Assembly (NCBI RefSeq): GCF_035690525.1
Contig: NZ_DASSKM010000143.1
Coordinates: 1 to 32,777, forward strand
DNA: 32,777 nucleotides
DNA from: Salinisphaera sp035690525
Lineage (GTDB): Bacteria; Pseudomonadota; Gammaproteobacteria; Nevskiales; Salinisphaeraceae
Direction: 5' to 3'
The position numbers and the translations under genes are program-made. Positions 28,616 to 32,777 of the stretch are shown here, in pieces. The notes under the pieces are model-generated. The model saw only the letters and a program-made list of their open reading frames with translations. It was not told the DNA's origin and did not search any database. Each line of letters opens with the position of its first letter. Position 1 is the first letter of the stretch.

Positions 28616-28814
28616 ATGCGCGGCGCAAACGAACGAAACCTTATACCAACCTGCAAAAAGCAAGAATACAAAAGGAAGACAAAAACAGTCCGCAACTGAA
28701 CGCGAAAAACGCAAATGAAAACTGATTTTTCTTTATTTTACGTGCCTTTGGCGTTTATTTTCGGACCTGCTCTTTTTCTTATCGACTATCGTTGCATAAT
28801 TATAACGGCTGGTA
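28616..28814. other. AT-rich non-coding stretch between convergent genes
   Basis: About 200 bp of clearly AT-rich DNA, unlike the rest of the window, between the terminator and the mpl stop. It holds A- and T-runs, a plus-strand promoter-like pair (TTATCG, then TATAAC 16 bp later, 28779-28806) and no convincing gene. A short ORF at 28715 on the plus strand has no ribosome-binding site and runs into mpl antisense. Confidence 0.5.
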
Positions 28815-30161
28815 TCAAGCCAGGGTGGCCAACAATTTGTCGTGGATGCCGCCAAAGCCGCCGTTGCTCATCACCACCACGATATCGCCGGGCCGCGCCT
28901 CGGCCGCGATCGCGGCTACCAGGGCATCAATATCGCCGAGCGCCTGGAAACGGTCGTCGAGCGCCGCCATCGCGGCGCGGAGATCCCAATCGATGCCGGC
29001 ATCGTAAGCGTATACCCGGTCGGCCCGATCGAAGCTGGCGCCGAGGGTGGCTTGGTGCACGCCGGCGCGCATCGTGTTCGAGCGCGGCTCGAAAGCGACG
29101 ATCACGCGCCCGCGTTCACGGCCGACGGCGAGGCCGTCGAGGGTCGCGCGGATCGCGGTCGGATGATGGGCGAAGTCGTCGTAGACCGCGATGCCGCCGG
29201 GCGTACCGCGCAGTTCGAGTCGACGTTTGACGCCGCTAAACGTCGCCAGCGCGGCCAGCGCCGCCGAAGGCGCGATACCGGCATGTTCGGCCGCGGCGAT
29301 CGCCGCGCAGGCGTTGGCCGCGTTGTGCGCGCCCTTCAACGTCCACGCCAACTCGCCCACAAACTGGTCGCCGCGCCCGATGCGCAGGCGACCGTGGTCG
29401 GCGGTTACCGGCTCCGCGTGCCAGCCGTCGGGCCGGTTGAAGCCCACGCGCGGGGTCCAGCAGCCCTGTGCGATTACCGTATCGAGCGCGGCGTCGGCGG
29501 CGTTGTGCACGATCCGGCCGGCGCCCGGCACGGTGCGCAGCAGATGATGGAACTGACGCTGGATCGCCGCCAAATCGTCGAAGATATCGGCATGATCGAA
29601 TTCCAGATTGTTGAGGATCAGCGTACGCGGCCGGTAGTGGACGAACTTGGAGCGCTTGTCGAAGAAAGCCGTATCGTATTCATCGGCCTCGACCACGAAG
29701 AACCTCGACTCGCCAAACGCGGCCGAGGCGCCTAGGTCCGCGGCGATGCCGCCGATCAACCAGCCGGGGGCCGCGCCCTGATCGAGCAGAATATGCGCGA
29801 GCATGCTGGCCGTGGTGGTCTTGCCGTGGGTGCCGGCCACCGCCAGCACCCAGCGATCGGCCAACACATGATCGGCCAGCCACTGGGGGCCCGAGGTGTA
29901 GGCCAACCCGGCGTCGAGCATGTACTCGATCGCCGGGTTGCCGCGAGCCATCGCGTTGCCGACCACCACCTGATCCGGCGCGGGCTCCAGATGGGCGGGC
30001 TGATAGCCATCCATCACCGCGATGCCCGCTTCGGCCAGCTGCGTGCTCATGGGCGGATACAGCCCTTCGTCGGAGCCGGTCACTTCGTGCCCCGCGGCCC
30101 GGGCCAACAGGGCCACGCCGGCCATGAAAGTGCCGCCGATTCCCAAAATATGAACGTGCAT
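28815..30161 (-). CDS. mpl: UDP-N-acetylmuramate:L-alanyl-gamma-D-glutamyl-meso-diaminopimelate ligase
   Basis: 448 residues, the usual Mpl size. It reattaches recycled tripeptide to UDP-MurNAc, salvaging peptidoglycan fragments in the cytoplasm. The UDP-binding start MHVHILGIGGTFMAGVALLA, the P-loop GTHGKTTTAS (residues 110-119), the FFVVEADEYDTAFFDKRSKFVHYRP block and YDDFAHHPTAI are diagnostic for Mpl and separate it from MurC. It is the second gene of a minus-strand pair with the membrane protein at 30189-30719, 27 bp apart. I see no T-run terminator after the stop. Confidence 0.97.
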   Translation of the reverse strand: MHVHILGIGGTFMAGVALLARAAGHEVTGSDEGLYPPMSTQLAEAGIAVMDGYQPAHLEPAPDQVVVGNAMARGNPAIEYMLDAGLAYTSGPQWLADHVLADRWVLAVAGTHGKTTTASMLAHILLDQGAAPGWLIGGIAADLGASAAFGESRFFVVEADEYDTAFFDKRSKFVHYRPRTLILNNLEFDHADIFDDLAAIQRQFHHLLRTVPGAGRIVHNAADAALDTVIAQGCWTPRVGFNRPDGWHAEPVTADHGRLRIGRGDQFVGELAWTLKGAHNAANACAAIAAAEHAGIAPSAALAALATFSGVKRRLELRGTPGGIAVYDDFAHHPTAIRATLDGLAVGRERGRVIVAFEPRSNTMRAGVHQATLGASFDRADRVYAYDAGIDWDLRAAMAALDDRFQALGDIDALVAAIAAEARPGDIVVVMSNGGFGGIHDKLLATLA

Positions 30162-30188
30162 CGCGATCTCTCGTCGTGCGGGTAAAGG

Positions 30189-30719
30189 TCAGCCGAGCAC
30201 CGAGAAGACGAGCATCAGCAGTACTTCGAAACCGATGGTCACCGCTACGCCGAGCGCGATCGACACGCCCAGCGCATGTCGATAGACATGGCTGTAGATC
30301 GCCAGCCCCCAGATGCCGACCACCAGATACGCCAACGCGAACAAGGGCGATGGCATCGGCACCTGGGACGGGTCGCCAGCCGTGCGCAGCGCATCCAAAT
30401 ACGGCCGCAGCGCGCGCGTAGGCGCCAGCATGATCAGGGTGAGCACGGTGCCCGACGAGAACAACGCGGTCGCGGTCTGGTTGAAACGGTTCGACAACCC
30501 GCGCAGACGCAGAACCGTCGCGACGTACAGCCCGAGCATCAGCGTGGCGAGCACGGCCTGCACCAGGGCGCCGGCCGGCGGCCCGACCAGCGCGACCTGA
30601 ATGAACAGAACGGTACAATAGGCCGCTATGCTGACCACGAGCGTCACCTGATCGCCGGGCATGTCCTGCGGGCCGCGGCGGAACAGCATGAGGTCGACGA
30701 GTCGGCGCGCAAAATTCAT
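30189..30719 (-). CDS. Five-helix membrane protein, function unknown
   Basis: 176 residues from the ATG at 30719, with five hydrophobic segments (about residues 24-46, 52-70, 84-103, 125-145 and 151-175), so an inner-membrane protein. The helix spacing and small loops recall Yip1-like proteins, but no motif proves this. A TTG codon at 30725, two codons upstream, has a better-placed AGGA (seven bases before) and may be the true start. The gene probably shares a promoter with mpl, since only 27 bp separate them. The gap to the divergent rnd start is 11-17 bp, so the promoters for both directions must lie within the opposite coding regions. Confidence 0.82.
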   Translation of the reverse strand: MNFARRLVDLMLFRRGPQDMPGDQVTLVVSIAAYCTVLFIQVALVGPPAGALVQAVLATLMLGLYVATVLRLRGLSNRFNQTATALFSSGTVLTLIMLAPTRALRPYLDALRTAGDPSQVPMPSPLFALAYLVVGIWGLAIYSHVYRHALGVSIALGVAVTIGFEVLLMLVFSVLG

Positions 30720-30736
30720 GGTCAACGCGTAATCCT

Positions 30737-31903
30737 ATGAACGATAAGCTCAATGAAGCCAAGCGCATGATACCGAAGGCGCCGCAGCGCGTCGTCACCA
30801 TCGATGACGACGCCGCGCTGGCCGAGTTCGCCGCGGAACTGGCCGGATGCGACTGGCTCGCTGTCGATACCGAATTTCTGCGCGAGCGGACTTATGTCCC
30901 CAAACTGTGCCTGGTCCAGATCGCCGATAGCGAGCACGTCGGCCTGATCGACGTGCTCGCGCTGACCGATCTCGCGCCGCTCGGACGTCTGCTGGGCGAT
31001 CCCGCCGTGGTCAAGGTGTTTCATTCCGCCGAACAGGACTTGGAGGTGCTCTACCAGACCTTCAACCGCATGCCGGCGCCGATTTTCGATACCCAGGTCG
31101 CCGCACCGCTGCTCGGCTTCGACGATCAAATGGGTTACGCCCGGCTGGTCGACGCCCTGCTCGACAAGAAGCTGCCTAAGGGCCATACCCGGACCGACTG
31201 GAGCCGGCGCCCGCTACCCGCGGGCGCACTCGACTATGCCGCGGACGACGTGCGTTACCTGGCGGTGGCCTATCCGGTACTGCGCGACGCACTCGCCGCC
31301 GCCGATCGGCTGGCCTGGCTGGACGACGACTTTGCGCGCATGGTCGAGCCCGCCCGCTTCAACGTCGACACGCGCCTCGCCTGGCGCCGGATCAAGGCCT
31401 GGAACCGCCTCGCCCCGGCCGCCCAGCAGGTGTTGGCTGAACTCGCCGCATGGCGGGAACGCGAAGCGCTCGCGGCCGACCGGCCACGGCGCTGGATTCT
31501 GGCCGACGCGCCGCTGATCGCGATCGCCGAGAATCAGCCGACCCGGGACGTCGAACTGGCGGACACGCCGGACCTGCCGGCCAAGACCCTGGCTTGCCAC
31601 GGCGATGAACTGCTGGCTTGCGTGCAGCAAGGTCTGGCCCGCCCGGCCGAATCGCTCGACCCCAACGCCGGCCCTCCGGACGAAGCCGCGCGGCGACGCA
31701 TCAAGACCGGGATGCGGGCGCTTGCCCGGGCCGCCGAGGCCGCCGACATCCCGCCGGCATCGATCGCCAGCCGTGCGGATGTGGCGGCCATCGTGGCCGG
31801 CCACCGCGACGGGCGGCTACTGCGCGGCTGGCGCGCCGAGGTGGCCGGCCACGCCGTCGTACAGGCCGTGACGGGCGCTCAGGCGGACGCCGCGCGACCG
31901 TAG
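30737..31903 (+). CDS. rnd: Ribonuclease D
   Basis: 388 residues, normal for RNase D. It trims the 3' ends of tRNA and other stable RNAs. The DEDD catalytic residues are visible: D44 and E46 (VDTEFLRE), D101 in FHSAEQDLEVL, and D171 with Y167 in YAADDVRYL. A DNA/RNA-binding HRDC domain follows (about residues 205-290), and a second HRDC-like region fills the C-terminus. The ATG at 30737 is the longest; an in-frame ATG at 30767 would also give a complete domain. A TACAAT box at 30614-30619, inside the divergent gene, may be the promoter, though no good -35 is seen. Confidence 0.94.
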   Translation: MNDKLNEAKRMIPKAPQRVVTIDDDAALAEFAAELAGCDWLAVDTEFLRERTYVPKLCLVQIADSEHVGLIDVLALTDLAPLGRLLGDPAVVKVFHSAEQDLEVLYQTFNRMPAPIFDTQVAAPLLGFDDQMGYARLVDALLDKKLPKGHTRTDWSRRPLPAGALDYAADDVRYLAVAYPVLRDALAAADRLAWLDDDFARMVEPARFNVDTRLAWRRIKAWNRLAPAAQQVLAELAAWREREALAADRPRRWILADAPLIAIAENQPTRDVELADTPDLPAKTLACHGDELLACVQQGLARPAESLDPNAGPPDEAARRRIKTGMRALARAAEAADIPPASIASRADVAAIVAGHRDGRLLRGWRAEVAGHAVVQAVTGAQADAARP

Positions 31904-31906
31904 GCG

Positions 31907-31939
31907 AAAACCCCGGCCGGGATGGCGCACCAAGCCGGG
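31907..31939 (-). terminator. Possible terminator after adk
   Basis: On the minus strand CCCGGC (31939-31934) can pair with GCCGGG (31917-31912) across a 16-base loop, and GTTTT follows. It begins one base after the adk stop. The long loop makes it a weak candidate. Confidence 0.35.
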
Positions 31940-31940
31940 A

Positions 31941-32498
31941 TCAGGCCTCGGCCAACGCCTGTTTGATCCGGGCGTGGATCTGGTCGACCGTGCCGACGCC
32001 GGCGACCGGCTTGAGCAGGCCACGCTGCTCGTAGTAAGCCACCAGCGGCTGGGTCTGATCCTGATAAACCGACAGCCGGTTGCGGATCGTTTCTTCGTTG
32101 TCGTCGGCGCGGCCGCGCGCCATCAACCGGTCCACGATCTCCTCGTTGTCGACCTGCAGATGGATAACACGCTGAAGCGGGCGATCGAGTTCGGTCAACA
32201 AGCCGTCCAGGACTTCCGCCTGAGTCTCGCTGCGTGGAAATCCGTCGAGAATGAAGCCGTTTTCGGTATCGGGCCGGTTCAGGCGCTCGCGGATCATGCC
32301 GACCACGATATCGTCGGAGACGAGTTCGCCGGCGTCCATCGCCGCCTTGGCTTTCAAACCGAGCTCGGTCCGGTCCGCGACCGCCGCGCGCAGCAGATCG
32401 CCGGTTGAAATTTGCGGCACTCCGTACTCCTCGACGAGCTTGGCGCTCTGCGTTCCCTTGCCCGAACCGGGCGCGCCCAGCAGCACGATTTTCAGCAT
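31941..32498 (-). CDS. adk: Adenylate kinase, short-lid type
   Basis: 185 residues. It balances ATP + AMP and ADP in the cytoplasm. The P-loop GAPGSGKGT (residues 8-16), the AMP-binding STGDLLRAAV and the FILDGFPRSETQA block are all intact. The lid domain is the short form: RLMARGRADDNEETIRNRLSVY lacks the ~27-residue insertion, and its zinc or hydrogen-bond network, seen in E. coli Adk (214 residues). Short Adk of about 187 residues is known from Xanthomonas and relatives. The ATG at 32498 fits the family start (MLKIVLLGAPG); the longer frame from 32549 adds 17 residues without a match. GGGG lies upstream. The end converges on rnd, 37 bp away. Confidence 0.95.
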   Translation of the reverse strand: MLKIVLLGAPGSGKGTQSAKLVEEYGVPQISTGDLLRAAVADRTELGLKAKAAMDAGELVSDDIVVGMIRERLNRPDTENGFILDGFPRSETQAEVLDGLLTELDRPLQRVIHLQVDNEEIVDRLMARGRADDNEETIRNRLSVYQDQTQPLVAYYEQRGLLKPVAGVGTVDQIHARIKQALAEA

Positions 32499-32553
32499 GA
32501 TATCCCCGCCAAAAGACCTTGAAATTCGTAGGATGGAGCCGCCGCGCATATTG

Positions 32554-32601
32554 CACTGGCCGACCCGCTGGCCAATGCGCTGGCCAATGCGCTGGCCGAC
32601 G
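32554..32601. repeat. Four tandem 12-bp repeats
   Basis: Units are CACTGGCCGACC, CGCTGGCCAATG, CGCTGGCCAATG and CGCTGGCCGACG. Each contains CTGGCC. In one frame they read A-L-A-D/N-type residues, with a run to a stop at 32652-32654 (PLANALANALADGRSYWLPP...), but a TAG at 32529 precedes it and no start codon follows, so it may be the relic of a gene. On the minus strand the units supply TTGGCC, which resembles part of a -35 box for adk. Confidence 0.7.
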
Positions 32602-32657
32602 GCCGAAGTTACTGGCTGCCCCCGATCAAGTCAATTGTCAGCCTTGTCCAATGACAC

Positions 32658-32702
32658 ATGAGCCTGAGCGAAGCGCGCGATTCCAGGGTGAGATGAGCCT
32701 GA
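32658..32702. repeat. 10-bp direct repeat ATGAGCCTGA
   Basis: ATGAGCCTGA occurs at 32658-32667 and again at 32693-32702, 25 bp apart, beside the long inverted repeat at the window end. Confidence 0.45.
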
Positions 32703-32706
32703 AGGC

Positions 32707-32768
32707 GGTCTGGAGTTTGGGATCATCGGAGCATGATCGTGCGACTCCATACCCAAAGACTCCAGACC
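32707..32768. repeat. Long imperfect inverted repeat (hairpin) at the window end
   Basis: GGTCTGGAGTTTGGG (32707-32721) and CCCAAAGACTCCAGACC (32752-32768) are reverse complements except for two extra bases, and an inner GGAG/CTCC pair could close further. The 60-base element has no T-run, so it is not an ordinary terminator. It looks like the end or body of a dispersed palindromic element or an insertion-sequence end; the rest, if any, lies to the right of the window. Confidence 0.65.
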
Positions 32769-32777
32769 ATTGACGAG

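Noticed and set aside
28715..29230. Plus-strand ORF starting in the AT-rich gap (MKTDFSLFYVPLAF...)
   Set aside because: It has no ribosome-binding site, is hydrophobic only for the first ~35 residues and then becomes an Arg-rich antisense reading of mpl.

Overview
The window is about 33 kb of GC-rich (roughly 64% by eye) bacterial chromosome with densely packed housekeeping genes and almost no mobile DNA. The gene order pilQ - aroK - aroB - gltB - gltD - hemE, the PilQ secretin, a heptosyltransferase for Gram-negative LPS, Mpl, RNase D, Endonuclease V and MntR all point to a gammaproteobacterium. A Salinisphaera-like or other early-branching halophilic lineage is my guess from gene content, not something I can prove without a search.

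Layout. 1-3001: the C-terminal part of the type IV pilus secretin PilQ (cut by the window edge), followed by a large lipoprotein with Ig-like domains and an EF-hand-like loop. 3128-5323: aroK, an RDD-family membrane protein and aroB, with overlapping reading frames. 5324-11541: gltB and gltD (glutamate synthase), preceded by a sigma70-type promoter and a structured leader with a terminator-like hairpin. 11542-12376: a small accessory island with a GNAT acetyltransferase. 12377-15180: pyrF, then hemE translationally overlapped with a PlsC-type acyltransferase. 15188-19758 (minus strand): an operon of FAD oxidoreductase, DUF1365 protein, cyclopropane-fatty-acid synthase-like methyltransferase and MFS transporter, probably a membrane-lipid modification module. 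19986-22001: malate dehydrogenase and an exported DUF547 protein, each with its own promoter and separated by an intrinsic terminator. 22111-23423 (minus): an RskA-type anti-sigma factor and ECF sigma factor pair. 23665-27895: hemB, waaF, aroE, mntR and nfi, closely packed. 28011-28565: an exported, coiled-coil, glutamine-rich protein of unknown function with its own promoter and terminator. 28815-30719 (minus): mpl and a five-helix membrane protein. 30737-31903: rnd. 31941-32498 (minus): a short-form adenylate kinase. 32499-32777: non-coding DNA with a 12-bp tandem repeat and a long inverted repeat.

How the parts work together. Shikimate synthesis (aroK, aroB, aroE), haem synthesis (hemB, hemE), nitrogen assimilation (gltBD), pyrimidine synthesis (pyrF) and envelope building (waaF, mpl, PlsC-type acyltransferase) are ordinary core functions. 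The most interesting regulatory idea is that the ECF sigma/anti-sigma pair may control the FAD-DUF1365-Cfa lipid operon: a near-identical 14-15 nt element lies about 80 nt upstream of the first gene of both units. I see no CRISPR array, phage, complete insertion sequence, tRNA or rRNA, and no clearly new multi-gene system. The best candidates for something undescribed are the gltB leader, the EF-hand Ig-like lipoprotein beside pilQ, the RDD gene between aroK and aroB, and the shared element.
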